A DNA stretch of 7,783 nt from Clostridia bacterium (GCA_030526935.1 JAUNBY010000140.1:1-7783); one strand, 5' to 3'. Numbered from the stretch's first letter, positions 1-7,221 are shown. Translations and numbers: made by a program. Notes: generated by a model from the sequence alone, not told the origin.

Positions 1-2163
1 GTCGCGGCGCTTGCCGCGGGAACGGCCATATACATGGCGGACGAGATGTACGGCTCGGACTTGCGTAGCGTTGCTTATTCAGGCGGCGAGTGCTTTTTGT
101 TTTATTATAGCGACGTGATTGAATCTGTATCCGATTCGGGAGAAAGAAAAACATATACTTGGGCGGAGGGTACCTTCGAGTTGGACGAAGGCGAATCCAT
201 GGACATAAACGCGGTCGTTTCGGAAGGCGAAAGGCTATACGCCGTCGCCATAAGAAGCGAGTACGACGAGGAAATACCCGCGACGCGGGTCAAAGGCGCT
301 TACCTGTACGAACTTGAATTTGACGAAGAAACGATAAGCTTAGGCGACCGCGAAAAACTCGACTGGGACGATATGATCGACTCTTACGGCGAAGACGAGT
401 ATTCGCGAAACGTGCAGATGCCGTTTATACAGGACGGGCAGCTGATATTTACCACATACGGCTACAACGGCAGTCAGATAATGATATTTGACATGGACTC
501 GGGCGATTGCGAAATCGTCGAAAACAATGACCTGTCCTCCGCGGGCGCTTATAAAGACGGGTATGTGCTGGCGGCGCTGTACGAATATCAGGAAGCAGAC
601 GTCAAATCGATTTTCGCGGCTGTCGATACGCGAACGGGCGAAACGCGGACGCTATTGGAAATTCCCGTAGAGAACTATTCCTTCCCGACCTCGCCTTTAT
701 ACGTCGCCGACGAGGACGCGCTTTACTATATACAAAACGGCGAATTGTGGAAGATGACGGCGTTTGAGCCAGAAACCGCCGTATCCATTTGCGCGGCGAA
801 GGGCGACAGCGGCTATTCGCAGCCCATATTGACCGACGACGGATATATCATAATAAGCAGCTATTCGTCGGTGATAAAATACAATACCGACCCCGACGCC
901 CGCCCCTCGCAAAGGCTGACCATCTGCGAGTGGAACGAGGAAGCGGTGGATAAGGCGGAATATCAATTTGGACAAGATCACGCGGACGTGGAGGTAGTCA
1001 GGTTTTTCGGAATGCCCGACATCATAAGCGCCATGACGAGCCAATCGTCCGATATAGATATATACTATAGCGACGTTTCGTCAGGCGATTACACATCGCT
1101 TTTCAACCGTGGGTATATGGCGGATATGTCGTCGTCAGAGAAGCTTTCGAGCTTAGCCTCGGGACTTTACGACGAGATAAAGACGTCGGTCGTAAAGGAC
1201 GGCAAGCTCTACGCCCTGCCGCTCAGTTTATATAACTCCGTATACACTTGCGAGATGGAAGCGTTTGAGCGGGCGGGACTGACAGAAGACGACATACCCG
1301 CGACGTGGAAGGGATTTTTCGAGATGCTCAACCGCCTGCCCGATATACTGGAAGACAAGGGCGTGACGGCGTTCGATCCGTCGGCTACCGCACCAAATCT
1401 GCGCGCGGTGTTCGCGGACAGGATTATCAGGGATTACATGCTGTATCTGAACGAAACGGACGGCAATTCATTTGATTCAGAAACGCTGCGCGATATATTC
1501 AGGGCGCTCGACGAGGTCGATTTTGAGGCGCTCGGCGTTCCCGAAGAACAGACGAAGTTTTCGTTCAGCTGGTCAAACGACGAGGTGCTCTTTGGCACTT
1601 ATGGAAATGTTTCCGCCGATAACTGGATGGGGTCAAGACCAATGCCGCTCGCGCTCGATGATGACATACCCGCGCTCATTCCGGCCTATATGCAGGTGTT
1701 ATTTATAAATCCCTACTCGAAGAACGTGGATCTGGCGATGGAATTTATGGAGTGCGTTGCGGATAACCTCGACTCCGCGTTCCTTATAAACGCCTTCCCG
1801 GGGAACAACGAGCCGGTCATAAGCCCTTACGCCGGGGAAGAAATCGCGGACAGGGAGGAATACATAGCCTCGCTCAAAGCCTCTCTCGAAACCGCCGGGG
1901 AAGATGAAAAGGCGTATATCGCCGAAGAAATAAAGCTCAACGAGGAGTATTTGGACGAGTACAGGAAAAACGGTATGTATATAGTCAGCGCCGACAGCAT
2001 AGCGCTCTACCGCTCGTATGCCGAGTATATACGCGCCGATATAAACAACTCGCTTATCGATTACACACTCATACAGCAATACGCGGATCGCGCCATTGAC
2101 TGCGACGCGCTCATCAGCGGCGTCGATCAGAAGATGAGAATGATGATTATGGAAGGTATGTAA
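1..2163 (+). CDS. Beta-propeller-like/solute-binding fusion protein, ABC importer (5' partial)
   Basis: This is probably the extracytoplasmic substrate receptor of the importer encoded by the next two genes. The frame is open to base 1, and the first visible residues (VAALAAGTAIYM) look like the end of a signal peptide or membrane anchor. The true start is therefore upstream and ATG 34 is internal. Counting codons from base 1, residues about 23-300 contain roughly six repeated strand-rich units of the form 'dGyl...y...d..tg', which suggests a beta-propeller. Residues about 305-700 resemble family-1 solute-binding proteins: the opening strand RLTICEW, then DGKLYALP (400-407), AFERAGL (421-427) and P-A-T-W (433-436). 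A charged helical stretch (about 615-655) lies near the C-terminus. At 720 visible residues it is far longer than usual binding proteins (about 400-450). The propeller assignment rests on repeat pattern only, and the ligand is unknown. Any lipobox would be off the left edge. Confidence 0.85.
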   Translation, partial: VAALAAGTAIYMADEMYGSDLRSVAYSGGECFLFYYSDVIESVSDSGERKTYTWAEGTFELDEGESMDINAVVSEGERLYAVAIRSEYDEEIPATRVKGAYLYELEFDEETISLGDREKLDWDDMIDSYGEDEYSRNVQMPFIQDGQLIFTTYGYNGSQIMIFDMDSGDCEIVENNDLSSAGAYKDGYVLAALYEYQEADVKSIFAAVDTRTGETRTLLEIPVENYSFPTSPLYVADEDALYYIQNGELWKMTAFEPETAVSICAAKGDSGYSQPILTDDGYIIISSYSSVIKYNTDPDARPSQRLTICEWNEEAVDKAEYQFGQDHADVEVVRFFGMPDIISAMTSQSSDIDIYYSDVSSGDYTSLFNRGYMADMSSSEKLSSLASGLYDEIKTSVVKDGKLYALPLSLYNSVYTCEMEAFERAGLTEDDIPATWKGFFEMLNRLPDILEDKGVTAFDPSATAPNLRAVFADRIIRDYMLYLNETDGNSFDSETLRDIFRALDEVDFEALGVPEEQTKFSFSWSNDEVLFGTYGNVSADNWMGSRPMPLALDDDIPALIPAYMQVLFINPYSKNVDLAMEFMECVADNLDSAFLINAFPGNNEPVISPYAGEEIADREEYIASLKASLETAGEDEKAYIAEEIKLNEEYLDEYRKNGMYIVSADSIALYRSYAEYIRADINNSLIDYTLIQQYADRAIDCDALISGVDQKMRMMIMEGM

Positions 2164-2164
2164 A

Positions 2165-3022
2165 ATGAAGGGGCGCAAGCTGGCGTTTTTGCCATTTCTG
2201 CTGCCGGGATTGGCGGGACTGACCGCGTTTTACATAGTCCCCTTCGCGGGCGGAGTCTTCCACAGCCTCACCGACGGCAGCTTTGAAAACGCGTTCGTGG
2301 GTATGAATAATTACCTGAGCGTGTGGCAAAATCAGATGTTTCTGCTGGGGCTTAAAAACACGATGTTTTTCTCATGCGCCTGTACGCCCATGGTCTTCGC
2401 GATATCCTTCCTGCTGGCGTTCGCGCTCAACCGCATGAAAAAAGGGGGAGGGCTATTCAGAAGCGTAATGCTCATCCCCTATCTCATGCCCTCGAGCGCG
2501 GTGATACTTCCGTTTTTGATACTGTTCGACTACGGCGGATACGTCAACCGCGTCGTAGAGGCTCTTGGATTTGATCGCGTGGCGTGGCTTACGGGGGCGG
2601 CTATGAGGACGCCGGTAATACTTCTTTTCGTATGGAAAAATCTCGGCTTCTCGGTGGTCATATTCCTGGCTGCCATGCAGACGGTTCCGGAGCCTTTGTA
2701 CGAATACGCGAAGCTCGACGGCGCGGGGTTTATAAAGCAGGCGTGGCATGTAACCATGCCCATGATAGTGCCGGGGGCGTTTCTGGTGCTCGTTATGTGC
2801 TGGATAAACTCGTTTAAGATATTCAAGGAGGTCTACTTCATAGGCGGCGCCTATCCCGACGAGTCGCTATATACGCTGCAAAACTATATGAACAATATGT
2901 TTTCGCGCCTCAATTACCAGCTGGTTACAACCGCCGCCTACTCGTTCGCCATAATAGTCTTCGCGATATTCGCCGCCTTGTTCCTCGCGCAAAAGCGCCT
3001 GCAAAGGCGTTTGGAGGTGTAA
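2165..3022 (+). CDS. ABC importer permease, MalF/UgpA-type
   Basis: One of two membrane subunits predicted to form the channel of a carbohydrate-type ABC importer. The 285-residue length and about six hydrophobic segments (roughly 7-29, 60-85, 98-120, 145-168, 196-215 and 252-276) fit the family. The EAA coupling loop is seen as E180-Y-A-K-L-D-G-A-G with a proline at 199; this loop contacts the cytoplasmic ATPase in characterised members. The segment after it (SFKIFKEVYFIGGAYP) is typical of the MalF/UgpA/LacF side of the pair. The start is supported by GGAAGG at 2151-2156, eight bases upstream. The ATG lies one base after the preceding stop, which suggests translational coupling. Fourteen of fifteen isoleucines use ATA. 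The substrate cannot be read from the sequence; sugars or oligosaccharides are likely by family. Confidence 0.93.
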   Translation: MKGRKLAFLPFLLPGLAGLTAFYIVPFAGGVFHSLTDGSFENAFVGMNNYLSVWQNQMFLLGLKNTMFFSCACTPMVFAISFLLAFALNRMKKGGGLFRSVMLIPYLMPSSAVILPFLILFDYGGYVNRVVEALGFDRVAWLTGAAMRTPVILLFVWKNLGFSVVIFLAAMQTVPEPLYEYAKLDGAGFIKQAWHVTMPMIVPGAFLVLVMCWINSFKIFKEVYFIGGAYPDESLYTLQNYMNNMFSRLNYQLVTTAAYSFAIIVFAIFAALFLAQKRLQRRLEV

Positions 3023-3023
3023 A

Positions 3024-3866
3024 ATGAAAAACATGGCGATTAGGGCGCTTCTGGCGCTATTGTCGATTATCGTGATACTCCCTCTGGCTATGACCGTTAT
3101 ATATTCGTTTTGTCAGCCGGGCGAGATAAAGGCGTTTCTCGATACGCGGGGAAGCTTCGCCGAGGGCGCGTGGATGGAGATAAAGCTGGCGCCCAAATTG
3201 TTCTCACTCAGGCAGTATTACGACGTTTTGATTTCCGACGGGGCGATGTTGAGGCTTTACGCCAACAGCGCCATGTACACGGCCATGATAATCGCGGGTC
3301 AGGCGCTCGTGATACCTATGATGGCCTACGCGCTGAGCAGGTTTCGCTTTTTCGGGCGCGACGCCATATTCTTCGTGGTGATAATGCTAATGCTTTTGCC
3401 CTTTCAGGTCACGATGGTGCCAAACGTATTGACGCTTCGCGCTCTGAACCTGATGAACACCATATGGGCGGTCGTGTTGCCGAGCATATTCGCGCCGTTT
3501 TATATATTCCTGCTCAGGCAGTACATGATTTCCATACCCGACGAGATTTTTGAAGCCGCACGAATCGACGGTTCCGGCTCGTGGAGGCTGCTCATACACG
3601 TGCTGCTTCCTGTGAGCAAGCCCATAATTGGCTGCGCGGTGGCGCTGTCGTTCGCCGAGGGGTGGAACTTAGTCGAGCAGCCGCTCGCGTATTTGACCGA
3701 CAACGCCGCGCTCATGCCGCTGTCGGTGATGTTCAACCAGCTTTCCGACGCCGCGAACGGCGTGAAGTTCGCCGGTTCCGCGCTTTATATATTGCCGGCT
3801 CTGTTCGTCTACATGTATTTCAGGGACGATATTTTGGACGGCATACAACTTACGGAGATGAAATAG
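3024..3866 (+). CDS. ABC importer permease, MalG/UgpE-type
   Basis: Partner membrane subunit of the importer, expected to pair with the preceding MalF-like protein. It has 280 residues with about six hydrophobic segments (roughly 5-27, 80-105, 112-132, 140-162, 193-215 and 250-268). The EAA loop is textbook: E177-A-A-R-I-D-G-S-G, with L-L-P ending at 196. MalG-type members share the long extracytoplasmic stretch after the first helix and the motif N-S-x(4)-A near the second helix (here 'ANSAMYTAMI'). GGAGG at 3013-3017 lies seven to ten bases before the ATG and supports this start. One base separates it from the upstream stop, and the junction sequence TGTAAAATGAA is the same as at the previous gene junction. 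An ATPase must be supplied from outside the window. Confidence 0.93.
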   Translation: MKNMAIRALLALLSIIVILPLAMTVIYSFCQPGEIKAFLDTRGSFAEGAWMEIKLAPKLFSLRQYYDVLISDGAMLRLYANSAMYTAMIIAGQALVIPMMAYALSRFRFFGRDAIFFVVIMLMLLPFQVTMVPNVLTLRALNLMNTIWAVVLPSIFAPFYIFLLRQYMISIPDEIFEAARIDGSGSWRLLIHVLLPVSKPIIGCAVALSFAEGWNLVEQPLAYLTDNAALMPLSVMFNQLSDAANGVKFAGSALYILPALFVYMYFRDDILDGIQLTEMK

Positions 3867-3869
3867 CGC

Positions 3870-5198
3870 ATGAAGATTAAAAAGACGGCCGTAAAGGGAC
3901 TTGTGATACTGGCGTGCGTGCTCGCGCTTTGCATGTTCTTTTCCGGAACCATACGCGCCATAACCACCGCGAAGGTGAGTATCATAACGCCCCGGCAGGG
4001 CAGGTTCACTCAAACCATAGAGCTTGAGGGAACCCTCACGTTTATTGAATCTACGGACGTTCCGCTCGAGGGCGGATCGGATATGTCGGTAGAGATAAAA
4101 TCGGTGTCGGTCAGACCCGGACAGCAGGTAGAAAAGGGAGATACAATATTCTCTGGCGCGTTGGCGAATTACGAAAGCACTGTATCTCAATACCGGGAAA
4201 CCTACGATTCTCTCGAGGAGCAGATGCTTGAACTCGAACGGCGCGACATACGCTTAAGGCGCACAGAACAGGCGTGGGCTGACGCTTTCAACGCCTATTC
4301 CGACGCCCGCGAAGCCTATACCGACGCGCGATTGGACTTTGAGACGCAACTGCGCCTTAACGGAATAGCGCTGGAAGGGGAACTGCCCGACGACGCGCCG
4401 CAGAGCGTCAAGGAGGCATATGAAACGTATCAGTCCGCCTCCGGGACGTGGGAAAACGCTCAGGAGGAAATGCAGTCCGCGTCGCGCTACGCGGTTTCGG
4501 ACGACGTGAGAAATTACGTCACCGAGCAGAGAAAGCTCACGAAGCAGTTGAACGCCGCGCGTGAAAACATACTCGATATTCAGCTCTACGAGTCGCGAAT
4601 ACGGCAGGTCGCGGCGCAGGAGGATGGATATATAGTCGAGGTCTTCGTAAATCGAGGAGATACCATTGCGGGCGGCGCGCCCGTCTACTCCATATGCCCG
4701 GAAAAGGAATATCCCGTTCTCAGGGCGTCTTTGGAGGGAGTGACGCTCGATGTCACGAGAGGCATGGACGTGACATTCGAGGACAGAAGGGGAGACGAAT
4801 TGGACAGCGAGGTCGTGGCGATAGGCGTGAACGCCGACGGCACGAAATACGCCGACGTGGAATTGGACGACGATTTGATAGAAGACATGGGCGGAACGTA
4901 TTCCATGAGCCAGAATCCCGTTGCGATGAAGATTGAATACCGCTCGCGCAGCGCGACGAGCCTGCTTCCCACGAGCGCCGTTCGCGGAAGCGGCGACGAG
5001 AGATACGTATATACCATATCCTATTCGACCGGCGCGTTCGGCTCGTCCGATATGACGGTGACGAAGACGGACGTGAAGGTTCTCGCCGAAGCCGGAGGCA
5101 TTGTAAGCATCGAGGAGGATATGAGCTATCAGCAGATAGCCTATATGGAGGATCGCCCCATAGAGGAAAACGCCGTCGTGATGGCGTATATGGATTGA
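3870..5198 (+). CDS. Membrane-fusion adaptor, HlyD/YknX-like
   Basis: A periplasmic-adaptor-type protein that in known systems bridges an exporter permease to the cell exterior or to its substrate. It has 442 residues. One N-terminal membrane helix (about 8-28) is followed by a beta-rich segment. The first half of a biotinyl-lipoyl-like domain contains VRPGQQVEKGD (81-91). A long charged helical hairpin (about 99-245) follows, then the matching second half with AAQEDGYI (248-255) and NRGD. The rest is beta-barrel and membrane-proximal sequence. This split-lipoyl plus coiled-coil order is diagnostic of the HlyD/MacA/YknX group. Three bases separate it from the upstream stop, and a modest GGAG (3854-3857) precedes the start. 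It sits directly before a MacB-like permease, its usual partner. Its place after importer permeases is unusual. Confidence 0.9.
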   Translation: MKIKKTAVKGLVILACVLALCMFFSGTIRAITTAKVSIITPRQGRFTQTIELEGTLTFIESTDVPLEGGSDMSVEIKSVSVRPGQQVEKGDTIFSGALANYESTVSQYRETYDSLEEQMLELERRDIRLRRTEQAWADAFNAYSDAREAYTDARLDFETQLRLNGIALEGELPDDAPQSVKEAYETYQSASGTWENAQEEMQSASRYAVSDDVRNYVTEQRKLTKQLNAARENILDIQLYESRIRQVAAQEDGYIVEVFVNRGDTIAGGAPVYSICPEKEYPVLRASLEGVTLDVTRGMDVTFEDRRGDELDSEVVAIGVNADGTKYADVELDDDLIEDMGGTYSMSQNPVAMKIEYRSRSATSLLPTSAVRGSGDERYVYTISYSTGAFGSSDMTVTKTDVKVLAEAGGIVSIEEDMSYQQIAYMEDRPIEENAVVMAYMD

Positions 5199-5208
5199 GG
5201 GCGCGAAT

Positions 5209-6366
5209 ATGTCTAAGATGAAAAACGCGCGCGCTGGGCTTGTGCTTATGACGGTGGGAGCGATATTGTGCGTTTACTCCGTATGGGGGATATTTAAAAC
5301 GCCCGCGCTTTGCCAATATGTCACAATCGCCCCCGAAAGCGGCGAAATACCGGCGGTTCTCGACATATGGGACGAGCGGCGGGATTCCTTAGGCGAGGTC
5401 TATGGGGCGACGGTATATACTTCGTCCTATTCGTCATCCGTCGCGGGAACACAGGCGGCGCAGGCGACGGTTTTCGGCGTGAGCGAGGGCTATCTTGACG
5501 CGCACCCCAAATACATAATCGAGGGAAGCTGGTTCGACCTGCCTCAATTGAGCGCGGGAACGAGGGCGATAGTGCTCGACGAGGCGATCGCCTTTATACT
5601 TTACCCCGGAGGCGAGGCCCTGGGAAAAACCGTGGAACTGGCGGACGGGGAATACCGCGTTACAGGAGTCGTAAGGGCGTCGCAAACGCCGGGCGACGTG
5701 GACGATTACGCGGTTTACGTCCCGCTCAGGTCGCTTAAGCAAAGTGCGTCCCTCCTGATAGCCGACTGCCTGGCGACTAGCGCGTCAGATGCCCGCGCGC
5801 TCGAGGAAGCCGCGCGCGTCGCGCTGGGCGAAGGGGGCGAAACGCACTATTTGCAAAAGGAAATAATGCGCGCTTGGATGCTCGCGAGGCTTTTGATTGT
5901 GGCGTTTGGCATGTTTGCGCTCTTGCGCGCTTTGAGGAGTGTGAATTCGCGGCTTTCCGCGTATATAGCCAGGCTCAGGGAGGAACTTAAAACCGCGTAT
6001 CTCAGGGACATGATAGCCCAGGTCGCGAAGTCGTCATTTGGTTTTGTGCTCGGCTACTGCGTTCTCGCGGCGCTGGGCGCGTTCGTACTGTCGCTTCTAA
6101 TAAAGCCCATGTACGTATTCACCGAGTGGATACCCGAGGTGTTTGTGGAATGGTCGTCCATATGGGACAGGGCGTCGCGGCTCATAAAGGATTTCGCGCG
6201 CCCTGTAAAGCTGCAGACGCGGGAGATGGCCGCCGTTTCATATTACGCGCTTATACTCAGATGGGGAGTTATAGCGCTTCTCGCGGGGTGCGTCGAGAGG
6301 TTGTGGGCGCGCGTATCGCAATCTCGCGATATAAAGCGCCGATCGAATAATGCGCGGACGTCGTAG
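5209..6366 (+). CDS. MacB/YknZ-like ABC permease, no ATPase domain
   Basis: Likely partner of the preceding adaptor in an exporter or mechanotransmission-type ABC system. It has 385 residues. The first membrane helix (about 9-29) is followed by an extracytoplasmic region (30-220). Residues 88-176 in that region resemble the MacB periplasmic core domain: VFGVSEGYL, an E-G-S-W-F turn, GKTVELADGEYRVTGV, and finally YVPLRSL. Helices at about 223-240, 277-298 and 343-361 complete the four-helix MacB topology. It lacks a nucleotide-binding domain, as YknZ does. The helix 3-4 segment (about 299-342) is long and tryptophan-rich, and I do not recognise a normal FtsX-domain pattern there, so the C-terminal half is divergent. 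GAGGG (5197-5201) is well spaced before the ATG. A function in export of peptide, antibiotic or lipid is family-based inference. Confidence 0.75.
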   Translation: MSKMKNARAGLVLMTVGAILCVYSVWGIFKTPALCQYVTIAPESGEIPAVLDIWDERRDSLGEVYGATVYTSSYSSSVAGTQAAQATVFGVSEGYLDAHPKYIIEGSWFDLPQLSAGTRAIVLDEAIAFILYPGGEALGKTVELADGEYRVTGVVRASQTPGDVDDYAVYVPLRSLKQSASLLIADCLATSASDARALEEAARVALGEGGETHYLQKEIMRAWMLARLLIVAFGMFALLRALRSVNSRLSAYIARLREELKTAYLRDMIAQVAKSSFGFVLGYCVLAALGAFVLSLLIKPMYVFTEWIPEVFVEWSSIWDRASRLIKDFARPVKLQTREMAAVSYYALILRWGVIALLAGCVERLWARVSQSRDIKRRSNNARTS

Positions 6367-6459
6367 ACATCCGATGACTTTGACTTTACCGCGTTGTCGT
6401 AAATAAATTATGGCCAAGCCGCTTTCCTCCAAGTAAGGTACATACAAATAAGTGCGTTA

Positions 6460-6489
6460 TTGCTAAAACGATAAATGGCATGTTATAAT
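6460..6489 (+). promoter_or_regulatory. Housekeeping-type promoter with extended -10, nitroreductase gene
   Basis: The -35 box is TTGCTA (6460-6465, 4 of 6 to consensus). An 18-base spacer leads to a perfect TATAAT at 6484-6489. TG at 6481-6482, one base before it, makes a perfect extended -10. Transcription would start near 6496, about 38 bases before the ATG. GGAGGTG at 6522-6528 fixes the start of the downstream gene. The match is by eye; no start site has been mapped. Confidence 0.7.
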
Positions 6490-6493
6490 AAAT

Positions 6494-6512
6494 ACATAAG
6501 GTATGTGCCTTA
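6494..6512. promoter_or_regulatory. Overlapping palindromes at predicted transcription start, candidate operator
   Basis: ACATA-AGG-TATGT (6494-6506) is a perfect inverted repeat. It overlaps TAAGG-TATGTG-CCTTA (6497-6512), which has perfect five-base arms. Both lie just after the -10 box, where a repressor would block transcription. The half-element TAAGGTA recurs at 6434-6440 on the far side of the promoter. The HxlR regulator downstream is a natural candidate to bind here, but no known consensus was matched. Confidence 0.35.
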
Positions 6513-6533
6513 AATTTACCTGGAGGTGTTCAT

Positions 6534-7193
6534 ATGAAAAAAATTCTATCCCTGAGTCTGGCGGCTATTTTGATGCTATGCGCGGCTTTACCGGCAATGG
6601 CGCAAGAGGATTACTCCATCGCCAACATCCTTTACCAGCGCACCACCTTGCACGGCGACGCAAGCCCCTACGACACTGCTCCCCTTGACGACGATATAGT
6701 CTCCCTGCTTCTCAGCGCGGGTTTTTCCGCGCCCACTGGAGGCAATCAGCGCTCGCTCAATTTCTTTGTAATCACCGAGCGTGAGCGTATGGATAAAATT
6801 CGCGAGGGACATCCCTACTCTACGCCCCTTTTGACCGCGCCGCTGGTCGTGGTGATCGCGGGCGACGAGGCGAATTGCCGCTATCCCGAGCTTCACGAGA
6901 TGGACGCGGGTCTGGCTGCGATGGCAATGATGGTTCAGGCGACAGAGATTGGCCTGTCCAGCTGCGTAATGTCCATCTATCCGCAGGATGAGCGCGTCAA
7001 CGCGGTTCGCGCGTCGGTTGATATGCCAGAAACATTCAAACCCGTGCTCATGGTGGCGTTTGGATATCCCGCCGCTGACGTAGTAGCCGGAGCTTCCGTC
7101 GATAACTACAATGAGGCGCAGGTACATATGAACGGCTACGAGGGTTCCTTCGACGTAGAAGCGGTTTCTTCCCCGACTGCCGTCGTAGAATAA
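6534..7193 (+). CDS. Exported nitroreductase-family protein
   Basis: A nitroreductase-fold protein, a family that normally binds FMN and reduces nitro or quinone-like substrates with NAD(P)H. Residues 1-23 form a clear Sec signal peptide (MKK, a hydrophobic core, then A-L-P-A-M-A before Q24), so the mature protein should lie outside the membrane. Family features follow: an opening helix with R36-T-T, the APTGGNQRSLNFFVI segment (66-80) matching the usual 'APSxxNxQPW' region, D124-A-G-L-A, G140-L-S-S-C and FGYP (176-179). The 219-residue length is normal once the leader is removed. There is no Lys or Arg after K169, although family members usually have a basic residue near the C-terminus for the FMN phosphate. 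Cofactor binding is therefore uncertain. Isoleucine codons are ATC/ATT (9 of 10), unlike the ATA-rich transporter genes. It has its own promoter and terminator. Confidence 0.85.
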   Translation: MKKILSLSLAAILMLCAALPAMAQEDYSIANILYQRTTLHGDASPYDTAPLDDDIVSLLLSAGFSAPTGGNQRSLNFFVITERERMDKIREGHPYSTPLLTAPLVVVIAGDEANCRYPELHEMDAGLAAMAMMVQATEIGLSSCVMSIYPQDERVNAVRASVDMPETFKPVLMVAFGYPAADVVAGASVDNYNEAQVHMNGYEGSFDVEAVSSPTAVVE

Positions 7194-7207
7194 GAATAGA
7201 ATAAGAA
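7186..7207 (+). repeat. Perfect 11-bp tandem duplication across a stop codon
   Basis: TAGAATAAGAA occurs twice in direct succession (7186-7196 and 7197-7207). The first copy contains the TAA stop of the nitroreductase gene, so the second copy is untranslated. It looks like a recent slippage duplication. Confidence 0.85.
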
Positions 7208-7221
7208 TCTGACCGTCCGAT

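Larger units (their letters stand above)
6367..6533. other. Intergenic region between transporter operon and nitroreductase gene
   Basis: This 167-base gap ends the five-gene transporter run. I see no strong hairpin with a T-tract, so no intrinsic terminator is called for the operon. The right half is AT-richer than the flanking genes and holds the promoter, palindromic sequence and ribosome binding site of the next gene. Confidence 0.6.

Noticed and set aside
34..36. ATG at 34 as the true start of the first gene
   Set aside because: The frame is open upstream to base 1 with signal-peptide-like residues, and no ribosome binding site precedes this ATG.
697..1044. 115-codon open frame on the minus strand
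   Set aside because: It falls inside the binding-protein gene with no start signal or recognisable content.
3909..3935. Lipobox in the adaptor N-terminus (ILAC)
   Set aside because: The cysteine sits in the middle of the hydrophobic helix, with more hydrophobic sequence after it, so it is better read as a membrane anchor.
3669..4190. 173-codon open frame on the minus strand
   Set aside because: It is antisense to the end of the MalG-like gene and the start of the adaptor gene, both well supported. Its composition is atypical and it matches no family I recognise.
4753..5316. 187-codon open frame on the minus strand
   Set aside because: It lies antisense to the adaptor gene and the start of the next gene, is rich in Arg/Pro/Ser with no recognisable domain, and is best explained by codon bias on the coding strand.
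6350..6380. Possible terminator for the transporter operon (CGGA...TCCG)
   Set aside because: The stem is only four base pairs with a large loop and no T-tract.
6374..6406. Ten-codon leader peptide (MTLTLPRCRK)
   Set aside because: It has no ribosome binding site, no attenuator hairpin and lies upstream of the promoter found at 6460-6489.
6588..7127. 179-codon open frame on the minus strand
   Set aside because: It is fully antisense to the nitroreductase gene, with a His/Arg-rich, low-complexity look and no domain.
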